A stretch of 64,000 bases of DNA from P52-10 sp041397365 (lineage in GTDB: Bacteria; Pseudomonadota; Alphaproteobacteria; Rhizobiales; Xanthobacteraceae). Shown here piece after piece: positions 16,656 to 26,986 of the stretch; the first letter of the stretch is position 1, and the number at the start of each line of letters is the position of its first letter. The position numbers and the translations under genes were made by a program. The DNA lies in the NCBI GenBank assembly GCA_041397365.1, contig JAWKWT010000006.1, positions 226,352 through 290,351 of the forward strand, in the 5' to 3' direction. The notes under the pieces are model-generated. The model was not told the origin of the DNA and did no database searches. It was given only the letters and a program-made list of their open reading frames with translations.

Positions 16656-17648
16656 TCAGCCGTGCAGCGCCTCTTCCGGCGACGGGCGGCGGCGGCGCGC
16701 GCAGATCCTCGATCGGAACGACACCGTCCGGAAACGCTCGCTCCGCCGGCAGCGCCAGCACATTCACCTCGACATTGCCGCCGAAGATATTTTGGGCGAC
16801 GCCACGGAAATTGTCGGAATTGAACGGGTTGGCGATGTGCCAGGCGAATTTGTAGCCGAGCGGCGACAGAAGCTCGGCGATGGCGACTGATGCTCCGGGC
16901 CGACCATCGCATGTTCGAAATAGACGACAGGCTGATGCCGCCGCAGCGTCGCGAGACCGCCACGAAACACCTCGACCTCCATCGCCTCGACATCGATCTT
17001 CATCAGATCGCACTGCGGCAGATCGAGCTGATCGATCGTCGCCATCGCCAGCCAGATGGTCGGTTCTCCCTGCCCCAGCCGGCTCCGGCTCACATCGTGA
17101 AAGAAACTCTTCGCACCGGTATTGTTTATCTCGTCAGCCGGCAGCAGCGCCTGTGGGACCAGACGCTGGCTGAGCCGACCAGCATGTTGAACGCATGCAC
17201 CCATTTGCTCATGCCGTTCTGAACGATGTTGTGCGCGAGAATGGAATGGATATGCGGCTGGCCCTCGAACGCCAGCACCGTGCCCTGCTCGCCGACGAGC
17301 CGGCCGAGCGCGATCGTATGCGTGCCGACATTCGCGCCGATATCGAGCACCGTATCGCCGGGTTTTACGAATGCGCAGCAGTTCGATTTCGCGAAAGCCC
17401 CATTCGCCATAGTAATGCAGCGACCGACCGATGCATTCGTCGCGGGCCAGATGCGACAGCGTTCCGTCCCGGCAGACATAGGTCGCGACCTCTCCCAGGA
17501 CGTTCTCCGGTTCCGGAATGATTTCAGGAGCAATTTCGGGCGCTTCCGCGGGAGGTGGAGCCGGTGGCTCCGCCGCAAGCGGCGCTTCGTCGGGGCGAGC
17601 CCTGCGGGCGATCCGGGCGACGAGGGTTCCCAACGAAGACAGCGACAT
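16656..17648 (-). CDS. FkbM-family SAM methyltransferase, split by three frameshifts
   Basis: Reading across frames gives a complete FkbM protein. A Pro/Ala/Glu-rich N-terminus is followed by HYYGEWGFREIELLRI, then the SAM-binding FVKPGDTVLDIGANVGTHTIALG, then CDLMKIDVEAMEVEVFRGG and YFEHAMVGPE, and the C-terminal IAELLSPLGYKFAWHI. The joins fall near 17370, 17165 and 16892, and each is repaired by one added base. The C-terminal end is uncertain: a frame ending in PEEALHG stops at 16656. It probably O-methylates a sugar of the exopolysaccharide cluster. It is either a pseudogene or an assembly artefact of the type seen in rplM. Confidence 0.78.
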
Positions 17649-17847
17649 ATGGACCTCCGGTGCGCCATTCCATCACATCGGACCATCTTGTCGCAATGGC
17701 ATCAAGACATTGTCCCGCGCGACCGCGTGTCCTTCCTGATGTTACCTTTGCATCGTTTCAGACGCCACCCGCAACCGACACTGGATCAGCAAGCGTGGCA
17801 TTCCTACATGTGGATGCACCAGCATTGCAGCGATCGGAGTTTGAATC

Positions 17848-18333
17848 TTGAGCGTCGCCTTTACCAAGGAAGAAAGCGCGGAAACCGCGTCGGAAACGCT
17901 GCTTCCGGATCGCGCCGTTTCGCCGCATCCCAATCTTGTGACGCAGGCGGGCCTGACCGCGCTCGAAACCCAGTTGCGAGAGGCGCGCGCGGCCTATGAG
18001 GTGGCGCAGCAAATCGAGGACGTGAACGAAAGACGGCGGCAGTCGGCCACGCCGCTGCGGGACATGCGCTATTTCGCGGAGCGCGTGCGAACGGCACAGC
18101 TCGTGCCGCCGCCATCATCGACAACAGATACTGTCGCGTTCGGCAACGTCGTCACTTTCCGCAGGGAGGATGGCCGCGTGCAGACCTATCGGATCGTCGG
18201 TGAGGACGAGGCCGATCCGAAAGCCGGATCGATGTCGTATGTCTCGCCCGTCGCCCGCGCGCTGATCGGAAAATCGGTCGGCGATGAAGTGGTCGCGGCC
18301 AATCAGACCATCGAGATTCTTAAGATCACATAG
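17848..18333 (+). CDS. GreA/GreB-family transcription elongation factor
   Basis: A 161-residue protein. It has an N-terminal helical/coiled-coil part (LTALETQLREARAAYEVAQQIEDVNERRRQ, then DMRYFAERVRTAQLV) and a C-terminal GreA/GreB FKBP-like domain (VAFGNVVTFRREDGRVQTYRIVGEDEADPKAGSMSYVSPVARALIGKSVGDEV). Gre factors insert a coiled coil into the RNA polymerase secondary channel and stimulate transcript cleavage. This is a divergent paralogue with an N-terminal extension, not the main GreA. The start is TTG at 17848. Confidence 0.85.
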   Translation: MSVAFTKEESAETASETLLPDRAVSPHPNLVTQAGLTALETQLREARAAYEVAQQIEDVNERRRQSATPLRDMRYFAERVRTAQLVPPPSSTTDTVAFGNVVTFRREDGRVQTYRIVGEDEADPKAGSMSYVSPVARALIGKSVGDEVVAANQTIEILKIT

Positions 18334-18405
18334 TTCGGGATCGAGTCATTGCCGCGGTCGCATCGCGCAACCGCGGCACGCTCGGGAAATCGGCGACGCC
18401 GTCGC

Positions 18406-19383
18406 CTACTCCCGCTTGAGGTTCGTCAGGTTGATGACGCGCTGCTTCTCGGCAATCTGCTCCTTGACGAACTCCTGAGCCCATTTCACGTCGCCATGCA
18501 GCGGCTTCAGGCCGAGATTTTCCAGCCGCTCGATGACGGCCGGCTTGGACAGCGCCTCGTTGACCGCCTTGTTGAGAATGGCGATCACCTCGGGCGGCGT
18601 GCCGCGCGCGGAGACCAGCACGCTCCAGGTGTGCGGATTGTAGTCCTTGAAGCCGGTCTGTTCCGTCACCGACAGAATTTCGGGCTTCAGCTTCATGCGC
18701 GACGTGCCGGGTCCGTTCGCCGCAAGCACCTTCAGCTTTCCGTCCATGATGAACGGCGTCGCCGATGCGGTCGCCACGCTGGCGAAGTCCACATCGCCGG
18801 TCAGGACCGACGTGATCGCAGGCACATCGCCGGGGAACGGCACATGCAGCAATTTGATCCCGGCCAATTTTTGCAAATACTCGGAGTTGAGATGCGACGG
18901 CCCGGCTACGCCCGCAGTCGAATAGGTGACCTTTCCAGGATTCGCGCGCGCGATCGCGATCAGCTCCTGCATGTTGTTCGCCTTGAAATCGGGTTTCGCG
19001 ACGAGCACGCTATAGACGCTGTTCAGGCCGGCGATCACATCGAGATCGCGGGACGGGTGATAAGGCAATTTCGGATCGATGATCGGAATGATCGCGGTGG
19101 CGCCGACGCCGCTGACGCCGAGCGTGTAACCATCCGGCTTCGATTTGGCAACGATATCGATGCCGAGCGTCGCGGCGGCTCCGGGCCGGTTCTCGATCAC
19201 GACCGGCTGTCCGAGAATGTCGGACATCGCCTCGCCGACGATCCGCGCGGTCGCGTCGGTCGATCCTCCCGGCGTGAACGGCACGATCAGGCGAATCGGT
19301 TTGTCGGGATAAGTCTGTGCCGACAATTCCGTCGGCGCGCTAACGAACAATAAAGCGAGTAGGCACAAAGCAAGCCTGAGCAT
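18406..19383 (-). CDS. Bug/TctC-family periplasmic solute-binding protein
   Basis: A 325-residue tripartite-tricarboxylate-transporter receptor family protein. It has a signal peptide (MLRLALCLLALLFVSAPTELSAQ) and the family opening YPDKPIRLIVPFTPGGSTDATARIVGEAMSDILGQPVVIENRPGAAATLGID. VTYSTAGVAGPSHLNSEYLQ and LLHVPFPGDVPAITSVLTGDVDFA are typical ligand-loop segments. It binds small carboxylates in the periplasm; the ligand is unknown. No TctA/TctB membrane genes lie next to it, as is usual for the many orphan Bug proteins. Confidence 0.9.
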   Translation of the reverse strand: MLRLALCLLALLFVSAPTELSAQTYPDKPIRLIVPFTPGGSTDATARIVGEAMSDILGQPVVIENRPGAAATLGIDIVAKSKPDGYTLGVSGVGATAIIPIIDPKLPYHPSRDLDVIAGLNSVYSVLVAKPDFKANNMQELIAIARANPGKVTYSTAGVAGPSHLNSEYLQKLAGIKLLHVPFPGDVPAITSVLTGDVDFASVATASATPFIMDGKLKVLAANGPGTSRMKLKPEILSVTEQTGFKDYNPHTWSVLVSARGTPPEVIAILNKAVNEALSKPAVIERLENLGLKPLHGDVKWAQEFVKEQIAEKQRVINLTNLKRE

Positions 19384-19515
19384 AGTCTCCTCCTGGACAG
19401 ACGTTCTTGAGGCATCCTTGCCCGCAGTATCGTCGAAAGCAGAGATCGGATCAAGCCAAGGCGTCGCCCGGCCTGCTTCCGATATGATCCTGCTCCCGCT
19501 TGCCGGGATCGCACG

Positions 19516-19896
19516 CTAGTTGAAGCGCGCGCTCGTGACCTTTCCCTTCGGGTTCGTGATCTGCACGACGCCTTTCGCCTTTGCCGGCACCGGCGCGGTG
19601 GCCGTGCCGCTCAGCCGATTGCCGTCAGCGGGCGCGAGCACGATCCGCTCGGTCTTGCCGCCGACATCGAGGATGGCGAGTCCCTTGTGGCCCGCTGCCT
19701 GGATCGGCTTGTCGTCATGTCCGAGAAGATACGCATCGACCACGGCGCCGCGCGTCACCAGCTCGATATGGTAATCGCCGGCCATGGCGATCCGGCCGCC
19801 CTCGCGCGGCTGAGGATTATGCGCCGACACCTGAAACGGCGCGGCCGCGAGCATGAGCGAGGCGGCAAGGCTCGCAAACAGCATTCGTCTTGTCAT
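19516..19896 (-). CDS. Secreted hypothetical protein of the metal-efflux operon
   Basis: A 126-residue protein with a clear signal peptide (MTRRMLFASLAASLMLAAAPFQVSA) followed by HNPQPREGGRIAMAGDYHIELVTRGAVVDAYL, a compact beta-rich domain ending in PKGKVTSARFN. It lies 28 bases downstream of the czcA-like gene on the same strand, so it is probably the last gene of the RND operon. That suggests a periplasmic role in metal handling. I do not recognise the family with certainty. Confidence 0.7.
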   Translation of the reverse strand: MTRRMLFASLAASLMLAAAPFQVSAHNPQPREGGRIAMAGDYHIELVTRGAVVDAYLLGHDDKPIQAAGHKGLAILDVGGKTERIVLAPADGNRLSGTATAPVPAKAKGVVQITNPKGKVTSARFN

Positions 19897-19924
19897 GGAA
19901 GAGTCTCCTTCTGTGTGGGGTGGA

Positions 19925-22900
19925 TCAGAATGTGGATGTCGTTGCCGGACCGGCGGCTGCGGCCAGCGTCGCCCGCTCCGCTTGCGCGGATTGCCGGAGC
20001 CGCGAAATCGCATTGCGTCCGAACAAGCTCATCAGGATCGGGGTGACGAACGCATCCAGCAAGGTCGCGCTCAGCAATCCGCCAAAGATCGTCACCGCGA
20101 CCGGGTGCAGGATTTCCTTGCCCGGATTGGCGGGATCGATCAGCAGCGGAACCAGAGCCACGCCCGCCGACAGCGCCGTCATCAGCACCGGCGTCAGTCG
20201 CTCAAGGCAACCGCGCACGATCAGCTCGCGGCCCCATGGCACGTTCTCATGCACGGCGAGATTGGCGATGTGGCTGATCTTCAGAATGCCGTTGCGCGCG
20301 GCGATGCCGGTCAGCGTGATGAAGCCGATCATGCTCGCCACCGAAAGGTTCTGTCCCGCGATCCAGAGCGCGGCGACCGAGCCGATCAGCGCCAGCGGAA
20401 CGCTGCCGATGATGATCGACGCCAGCATGGCGGAGCGATAGCGGCTGTAGAGCAAGGCGAACACCAGCGTCAGCGAGATCACCGAGAGAATGCCGATCGT
20501 CCGCGTCGCCTCCTCCTGCGCCTTGAACGTGCCTTCGAGGCTCGTGAACATGCCTTCCGGCATGGACGTCTCCTCGATCATCTTGCGCGCGGTCTCGACG
20601 ATCCTCGTCATATCGGTGCGGCCGTCGCTGTTGGCCATCACGATGATGCGGCGTCGACCGTTCTCGCGGAGGATCTGGTTGGGGCCATCGGTCTCGCGGA
20701 CCTCGGCGACCAGGTTCGCCGGAATCCAGCCCGATGGCGTCTCGATCAACAGCCCCGAAAGACCCTGCACGGTGCGATGACTGTCCGGAAGCCGGATCAC
20801 CACATCGTGCCGCCGATGCCCGTCGACGACACGCGACACGACGCGGCCGCTCGACAGCCGGCCGAGCTGATCGACGATCGCGCCGGGCTGGACGCCGTAA
20901 AGCGCGGCGCGGTTATAATCGATGCGGATTTCAAGCTGCGGAATCCGCACCTGCTTTTCGACCTGCACGTCGGCGAGGCCCGGAATGGTCGCGAGCCGCG
21001 TGCGGAACTCCTCGGCCTTCATGCGCATCAGATCGAGATCGTCGCCGAAGATTTTCAGCGCGAGTTCCGAGCGCACGCCGGACAGCATGTGATCCAACCG
21101 ATGCGAAATCGGCTGGCCGATGTTGATGTCGACCGGCAGCACTGAAAGGCGCGTTCTTATGTCCGCCAGAACGTCCGCCTTCGGCCGTCCGCCCGGCCTC
21201 AGATCGATTTCGAGTTCGAGGCATGAACGCCCTCGGCGTGCTCGTCGAGTTCGGCGCGGCCGGTGCGGCGGCCGACATGCGTGACCTCCGGCACGTCCAG
21301 GACGATGCGCTCAGCCAGCCCGCCGATGCGGCTCGACTGCGCGAGCGAGACGCCGGGGTTCAGCGTGATGAAAACCGTGAACGTCCCCTCGTTAAACGGT
21401 GGCAGGAACGAGCGCGGCAGGCGCACCGCCGCGAAGGCGGCGACGGCGATCAGCAGCATCGTGATGGCGAGCACCGCTCGTCCATGATCGAGCGCGATAT
21501 CGAGCGCCCGCCGATAGACGCGCTTCAGTCCCACGGCCATGGCGCTTTCGCCGTGACGGATGTTCTGCCTGCCGAGCAGAAAATAGGCCAGCACCGGCGT
21601 CAGCGTGATCGAAACCAGCAGGCTCGCAAGGATCGCGACGATGTAGGCCTGCCCCAGCGGCGTGAACAATCGCCCCTCGATGCCTGAGAGCGCGAACAGC
21701 GGCAGGAATACGAGAATGATGATGATCGTCGCATAGACGATGCCGGAGCGAACCTCCTGCGAGGCTTCGACCACGACGTTGAAGACGGATCGCGGATTGC
21801 CGAGCGCGATGTTTTCCCGCAACCGGCGGGCGATGTTCTCGACATCGACGACGGCGTCGTCCACCAGTTCACCGATGGCGATGGCGATGCCGCCGAGCGT
21901 CATGGTGTTGATCGACAATCCGGCGAAGTAGAATACGACCGCCGTCGCGAGCACCGAGATCGGGATCGCGGTGAGCGAGATCAGCGTGGTCCGCCAGCTC
22001 AGGAGAAACGCGAACAGAACCACCGCGACGACGACGGCCGCCTCCAGCAGCACCACCTCCACGTTGCGGATCGACGTCTCGATGAAGTTCGCCTGCCTGA
22101 AGATGATATTCTCGGTGTTGATCCCCAGCGGCAGGCTGCGGCTCAACTCCTTGAGCGACTCCTCGATGGTGCGCGTCAGCGTCACCGTATCGACATTCGG
22201 CTGCTTCTCGACGGCGATCACGACCGCGGGCTTGCCCATGAAACCGCTGTCGCCGCGCTTGACCCTCGGCGCAAAATCCACATCGGCCACCTGCTTCAGC
22301 CGAACCGACTGGCCGTCCACCGTCGCCACGACGATGCTGCGAAGATCGTCGAGACTGGTGGTGCGGCCGATATTGCGGATCAGATATTCGCGCGCATGGA
22401 CGTCGGCGAAGCCGCCGCCGGCATTTCCGCCGAACTGCTGCAACGACTGCTCGATCTGCGCATAGGTGACGCCGAGCGCGCGCAACGCCGCCGGCTGCGG
22501 CGCGACACGATACTGCCGCACCTCGCCGCCCATCGGGATCACCTGCGCGACGCCGGGAATGCTCATCAGCCGCGGGCGGATGGTGAAGTCGGCGACGTCA
22601 CGCAATTCCATCGGCGTCGCCTGTTCGCTGGTGACGGCGATCAGAAGGATCTGCCCCATCAGCGACGAGATTGGCCCGAGCACCGGCGTCACATTCACCG
22701 GCAACTGGTCGCGCGCGAGATTCAGCCGTTCGGCCACGAGTTGCCGGTTGCGGTAGATATCGCCGCCCCAGTCGAACTCGACATAGACGAATGACAGCCC
22801 GACGCCGGACACCGAGCGGACGCGGCTGACGCCGGGAACGCCGTTCATCTGCGTCTCGATCGGAAAGCTCACGAGCAGTTCGACCTCCGGCGGCGCGAGC

Positions 22901-23064
22901 CCCTCGGCCTCCGTCATGATCGTGACGACCTGCCGGTTGAGGTCGGGAAACACATCGATCGGCAGACGCATGGCGCTGAATATACCAAACACGATCAGAA
23001 CCGCGCTGATGCCAAGAACGAGGCCGCGATTTCGCAAGGACTGCGTGACGAGAATTCTAAACAT
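19925..23064 (-). CDS. CzcA/CusA-type heavy-metal RND efflux pump, one frameshift
   Basis: The inner-membrane proton-driven pump of a tripartite metal efflux system, about 1046 residues when joined. The first part (start ATG 23064, MFRILVTQSLRNRGLVL) covers TM1-TM6 and the porter domain, with ETQMNGVPGV, GGIAIAIGELVDDAVVDVENI and RAELDEHAEGVH. The second part has GQPISHRLDHMLSGVRSELALKIFGDDLD, TM7-TM12 and ALIGSVAALWIAGQNLSV. A single missing base near 21215 shifts frame just after HAEGVHAS; restoring it gives the continuous ELEIDLRPGGRPK. Glu/Asp residues of the relay segment (IAIGELVDDAVVDVEN) match the heavy-metal (HME) class. It lies 10 bases downstream of the adaptor gene. Confidence 0.88.
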
Positions 23065-23074
23065 CCGAATTCTC

Positions 23075-24739
23075 CTAGCGAACGTGGTCGATAAGTTCGG
23101 CGCCGGTGACGACGACGCGCCGTCCCGCCTCCAGCCCCGACGCGACGAGGACATTTTCGCCGTCGATCGGCTCGATCCGCACCGCGCGCGGCGCGAAGCG
23201 TTCGGCGCTCACATGCTCGTAGACGAAGTCCTGTCCGTTCGCCGCGCGCACCACCGCGCTGCGCGGCACGGCGATGCCGTCGATCGCCTGCCCGGCTTGC
23301 GCGAACACGGTGACGAACTCGCCGGATTGCAGCTTGCCGCTATTATCTTCGACAGCGAAGCGCACCGGGATCGACTGGTTGCGCGTGACGAGGCCCGCGC
23401 CTTTGAAAGCGAGCGACACCGTCTGCCCGCTCGCGCTGCGCGCGCTCGCGCTGGCCTTTGCTGCGAGCGGCTGGAAGCTCAGTGCCTCCACCCACAGCCG
23501 CGATGGATCGACGATCTGAAACACCACCGCATTGCTCTGAACGATCTGGCCGACGATCGGCGTGCCGTCCGCGATGACGCCCGCCACCGGCGCGATCAGT
23601 TCTTCCGGCTGCCGTTTCGCCAGATCGATGGAGGCGCGCCGCTCCCGCAGGCCCTGCAACTCCAGCCGCGCCTCCTCAAGCGTCGCCTGCGCGACCGCGC
23701 CGCTCGGCGCGAGCTGCTCGAAACGCTTCACCCTGCGCTCGACGATGGCGATCTGCTGATCGAGTTCGCCCTGGCGCTGGCGCATGTCGGAAGCGTCGAT
23801 CGCCTGGATCGGCGGCAGCACGAGGCCCAGCACCTGTCCTTTCTCGACCCGGCTGCCAAGCTGCGGAAAGCCGCGTGGCGGCTGCGACAGCCGGCCGCCG
23901 ACCGAGGTCTGGACATAGCCCGACGCATCGGGATCGGGGATGACACGTCCCGGCAGTTCGGATGCGCGCGCGATCCGCGCCGTCTCGGTCAGGATCGTCC
24001 GCACCTCGAAAATCCGCTGCACTGGTTTCGGCACGAAAATCATCCCGTCCGCCGTGCGGGAAGCGCGGTCGCCCTGCGGCGCGGCGGAGACCGGCGGCGC
24101 CTCACCGTGATCGTGGCCTTCATGCGCTAGCAACGGAGAGACCGACAGCATCAGCAAAAGCGCCGCCGCGATGGCGGCCTGCTTGCGCCGCCGTCGCATG
24201 GACGTGGCGGCCGCGCCGAACACAACGCCGCTTCCGAACACGACGAGCAGCAATGCACCGAACATCGGCGGCGTCAGTTCGCGCCAGAACGACAGCGAAG
24301 CGGCCTTCGACGCCGACGGTTCGGACGGCGGCGTTCGCACGATCTCGATCGGAAACAGATCGACCTCACCATCGAGCGCCACGCTGACGATGAGATTGAC
24401 CGGCCCCTCCTCGGGCAGCGGAACGCCGGTCAGCCGATACATGCCACCGCCCAGCGCCTCGGCCTTTGCAGGCCCCGCCGACGTCTCGACATCGACCGTC
24501 GCGCCATCCACCGGCGCATTGGTCGCATAGCGATCGATAAAAATCCGCAGCGTATCGCCGTCGAGCGTGGCGACGACTTCGATTTTCTCGGAGTGAGCCT
24601 CGCCCCGTTCGAGCGTCGCCGCGCTTGGCGAAGACGGCGCCGGCCCGTGATCGTGCCCTTCATGGGCATAGGTAAACGAAGTAAAGAGAGCAGACAGCAT
24701 CGCCAGCACGCACAAGGCACGCGTCAAGATGGCGTTCAT
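23075..24739 (-). CDS. CzcB-type RND membrane-fusion adaptor with fused N-terminal metal-binding domain
   Basis: A periplasmic adaptor linking the CzcA-like pump to an outer-membrane channel, 554 residues. An N-terminal signal peptide ends just before HEGHDHG (about residues 26-32). A beta-domain follows (about 35-150), then a TM segment (about 159-180). A second signal-like stretch (RRRRKQAAIAAALLLMLSVSPLLA) then precedes a second HEGHDHG (about 206-212). The rest is a typical adaptor: lipoyl halves (ASGYVQTSVGGRL and GVIADGTPIVGQIVQS), a coiled coil (about 300-350) and a beta-barrel. The layout looks like a fusion of two secreted proteins. The His-rich motifs suggest Zn/Co/Ni/Cu binding. 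Confidence 0.85.
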   Translation of the reverse strand: MNAILTRALCVLAMLSALFTSFTYAHEGHDHGPAPSSPSAATLERGEAHSEKIEVVATLDGDTLRIFIDRYATNAPVDGATVDVETSAGPAKAEALGGGMYRLTGVPLPEEGPVNLIVSVALDGEVDLFPIEIVRTPPSEPSASKAASLSFWRELTPPMFGALLLVVFGSGVVFGAAATSMRRRRKQAAIAAALLLMLSVSPLLAHEGHDHGEAPPVSAAPQGDRASRTADGMIFVPKPVQRIFEVRTILTETARIARASELPGRVIPDPDASGYVQTSVGGRLSQPPRGFPQLGSRVEKGQVLGLVLPPIQAIDASDMRQRQGELDQQIAIVERRVKRFEQLAPSGAVAQATLEEARLELQGLRERRASIDLAKRQPEELIAPVAGVIADGTPIVGQIVQSNAVVFQIVDPSRLWVEALSFQPLAAKASASARSASGQTVSLAFKGAGLVTRNQSIPVRFAVEDNSGKLQSGEFVTVFAQAGQAIDGIAVPRSAVVRAANGQDFVYEHVSAERFAPRAVRIEPIDGENVLVASGLEAGRRVVVTGAELIDHVR

Positions 24740-24815
24740 CGTGAGATTCCGTTCCTGGGCCGACAACAACCGCGCGACGGATAACCGCGCGCGTTTTGCA
24801 AGAGGTCAAAAGCCT

Positions 24816-25289
24816 TCAGGAAACCAGTCTTGGCGGCCGCTGCAATTTTGCCGGCGGAATCCCTGACGGGATCGCCGCGTTCGATGCCTTGCGCACGGCG
24901 CGGACAGCATAGGGAAGCGGGATCGCCGCGGAAGTCGAGACGATGGCCGACACGCAGGAGACGCAGGACGAAATCCGCTTGCAGCCCGCATCATGACTGC
25001 CGCACGGATGATGGCGATGTTCGTCGGAAGCGGAAGCGACCGCCACGGTCGAGCCGGCGGCGACCCGCATGCAGATCGCCGCTGCCGGCGCGAGACCGGC
25101 GATCCCGGCGTCCATTTGCGCGCCGGAGGTGTCCGTATCGTACGCATGCTGAGCATGCATATGATGCCCATGCCCGGCCAGTCCCGGCGTGGATGCCAGC
25201 ATCAGCGCGGCAAACAGCAGCAAAGCGGCGGCCCACCCCTTAAGGAGGAGCCCCCTGTCTTTCGCTCGCCTAGGTGCCGCAGAATGCAA
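24816..25289 (-). CDS. His/Cys-containing exported hypothetical protein upstream of the metal-efflux genes
   Basis: A 157-residue protein with an N-terminal hydrophobic segment (GWAAALLLFAALMLASTPGLA) followed by GHGHHMHAQHAYD and later DEHRHHPCGSHDAGCKRISSCVSCVSAIV. The density of His and Cys suggests periplasmic metal binding. It is the first gene of the minus-strand metal-efflux run, 76 bases before the adaptor gene. I cannot assign a named family; CopL/DUF2946-like small metal-resistance proteins have a similar look. Confidence 0.6.
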   Translation of the reverse strand: MHSAAPRRAKDRGLLLKGWAAALLLFAALMLASTPGLAGHGHHMHAQHAYDTDTSGAQMDAGIAGLAPAAAICMRVAAGSTVAVASASDEHRHHPCGSHDAGCKRISSCVSCVSAIVSTSAAIPLPYAVRAVRKASNAAIPSGIPPAKLQRPPRLVS

Positions 25290-25420
25290 CGCTCGAATCC
25301 CTTTGACCTTCGCAATCTACCCGGGCAGCCGATCCATGGCTATGAACACTTTTCAACGATCTGTCGACCGCATAGTGTCCGCCCGCAATCGCAAAGCGCG
25401 ACGGAGCCGAAGGATATCCC

Positions 25421-26968
25421 GTGAGAAAATGGCTGATTGGCGGCAGTTTCGCCGTTTTGTGGATCACAAGCCTCTGGGCGCAGGACACGAATACGCTCGT
25501 GGTTGCGGTCCAGGCCGATCCGGGACATCTCAACCCCGCCATCAGCACCGCCTCCCCCGTCCACGCCGTCGCCGATTCGATCTTCAACGGTCTTGTTGCG
25601 CTGGATGCGGAAGTCAGTCCGGTTCCCGATCTCGCCGAAAGCTGGCAGGTCAGCGCCGACGGGCTGCAATATCGCTTCACGCTGACGGCGGGCGCGACAT
25701 GGCATGACGGCAAGCCGGTGACGGCGGCTGACGTCAAATTCAGCTTCGAGGACGTGCTTCTGAAAAAGCATGCGCGCACCCGCGCGAGCCTCGCCTCCGT
25801 TCTCGATCGCATCGACATCGTCGACGACCGCACGGCGGTCTTCAAGCTGAAGCGGGCTTATCCCGCGCTGCTCGAACAGCTCGACGCCACCGAGGCGCCG
25901 ATCCTGCCGAGACATGTTTACGGCGACGGCGAGATCGAGCGGAACGCCGCCAATCTGAAGCCGGTCGGCTCAGGCGCCTACAAGTTCGAAAGCTACAGCA
26001 AGGACAGCAGCGTCGTCCTGGTGCGCAACGACACCTATTTCAAAACCGCCAGGCCGCAATTCGCCCGGATGGTATTCCGCGTCATTCCGGACGCGACCAC
26101 GCAGGTCCAGGCGTTCCTGCGCGGCGAGGTCGATTACATCGGCCGCGTGCCGCCGTCCGAGATCAAGCGCATCGAGGACAGCGGCACGGCGAGCGTGGTC
26201 GACGTCAAGAGCGGCCCTGGCGGCAGCAATTGCATCATGACGCTCGGCTTCAATCTCGAACGGCCGCAGCTTGCAAAGCCCGAAGTGCGCCAGGCGATCG
26301 CGGCGGCGATCGACCGCAAAGCCTTCGCCACGCAAATCCTGTTCGGCCGTGGCCGCGCCGCGGACGCTCCGATTGCAAGCGGCATTTCTTGGGCGCACGC
26401 CGCCGGAACCTTCCCGGCTTCGCTCTACGATCCGGCGCGCGCCGCTTCGCTACTCGACACTGCCGGCCTGCGTGCAAGCGGGGGCGGCGAGCGGCTGGCT
26501 CTGGACATTGTGCAGTTCGCGAGTTTTGGCCGCTATGCCGACCTGCTGCGCCAGCAATTCGCCGCTGTCGGCATCACCTTGCGGCCGCGCCTGCTTGACC
26601 CCGCCGCGATGGCGGCCGCCGTGTTCACCCGGCGCGATTTCGACCTGACGCTGGTGTCGTATTGCAACGGCAATGATCCGGAGATCGGCGTCCGCCGCAT
26701 GTATGTGTCGAGCAATATCGGCAACATTCCGTTCTCGAACGCGGCGGCCTATCGCAACGCGGAGGTCGATGCGCTGTTCGCCGAAGCCGGCGGGTCGGTC
26801 GATCGCGGCAAGCGCGCCGACGCCTATCGCAAGATCCAGCAGATCGTCGCACGCGACCTGCCCTATGTCTGGCTGGTCGAGACCGATTTCACCGCCGCCT
26901 GGCGCAAGGACCTGACCGGCTTCGCACCGTGGAGCGGCCAGTTCGCCGAACGCGCCCGCAACAAGTAA
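25421..26968 (+). CDS. ABC transporter substrate-binding protein, peptide/nickel family (SBP_bac_5)
   Basis: A periplasmic receptor of 515 residues with a signal peptide (MRKWLIGGSFAVLWITSLWAQ). Family landmarks are DPGHLNPAIS, FNGLVALDAEVSPVPDLAESWQVSADGLQYRFTL, ATWHDGKPVTAADVKFSFEDVL, PVGSGAYKFESY and VRQAIAAAIDRKAF. It binds peptides, nickel chelates or similar; the ligand is unknown. It is followed after 18 bases by two permease genes. No ATPase gene follows, so the importer must borrow one from elsewhere. Confidence 0.92.
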   Translation: MRKWLIGGSFAVLWITSLWAQDTNTLVVAVQADPGHLNPAISTASPVHAVADSIFNGLVALDAEVSPVPDLAESWQVSADGLQYRFTLTAGATWHDGKPVTAADVKFSFEDVLLKKHARTRASLASVLDRIDIVDDRTAVFKLKRAYPALLEQLDATEAPILPRHVYGDGEIERNAANLKPVGSGAYKFESYSKDSSVVLVRNDTYFKTARPQFARMVFRVIPDATTQVQAFLRGEVDYIGRVPPSEIKRIEDSGTASVVDVKSGPGGSNCIMTLGFNLERPQLAKPEVRQAIAAAIDRKAFATQILFGRGRAADAPIASGISWAHAAGTFPASLYDPARAASLLDTAGLRASGGGERLALDIVQFASFGRYADLLRQQFAAVGITLRPRLLDPAAMAAAVFTRRDFDLTLVSYCNGNDPEIGVRRMYVSSNIGNIPFSNAAAYRNAEVDALFAEAGGSVDRGKRADAYRKIQQIVARDLPYVWLVETDFTAAWRKDLTGFAPWSGQFAERARNK

Positions 26969-26986
26969 CGACATCGCGCCGGCCGC

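Noticed and set aside
18349..19353. Plus-strand 334-codon frame opposite the TctC gene
   Set aside because: Arg/His-rich shadow of a clear solute-binding protein with signal peptide on the other strand.
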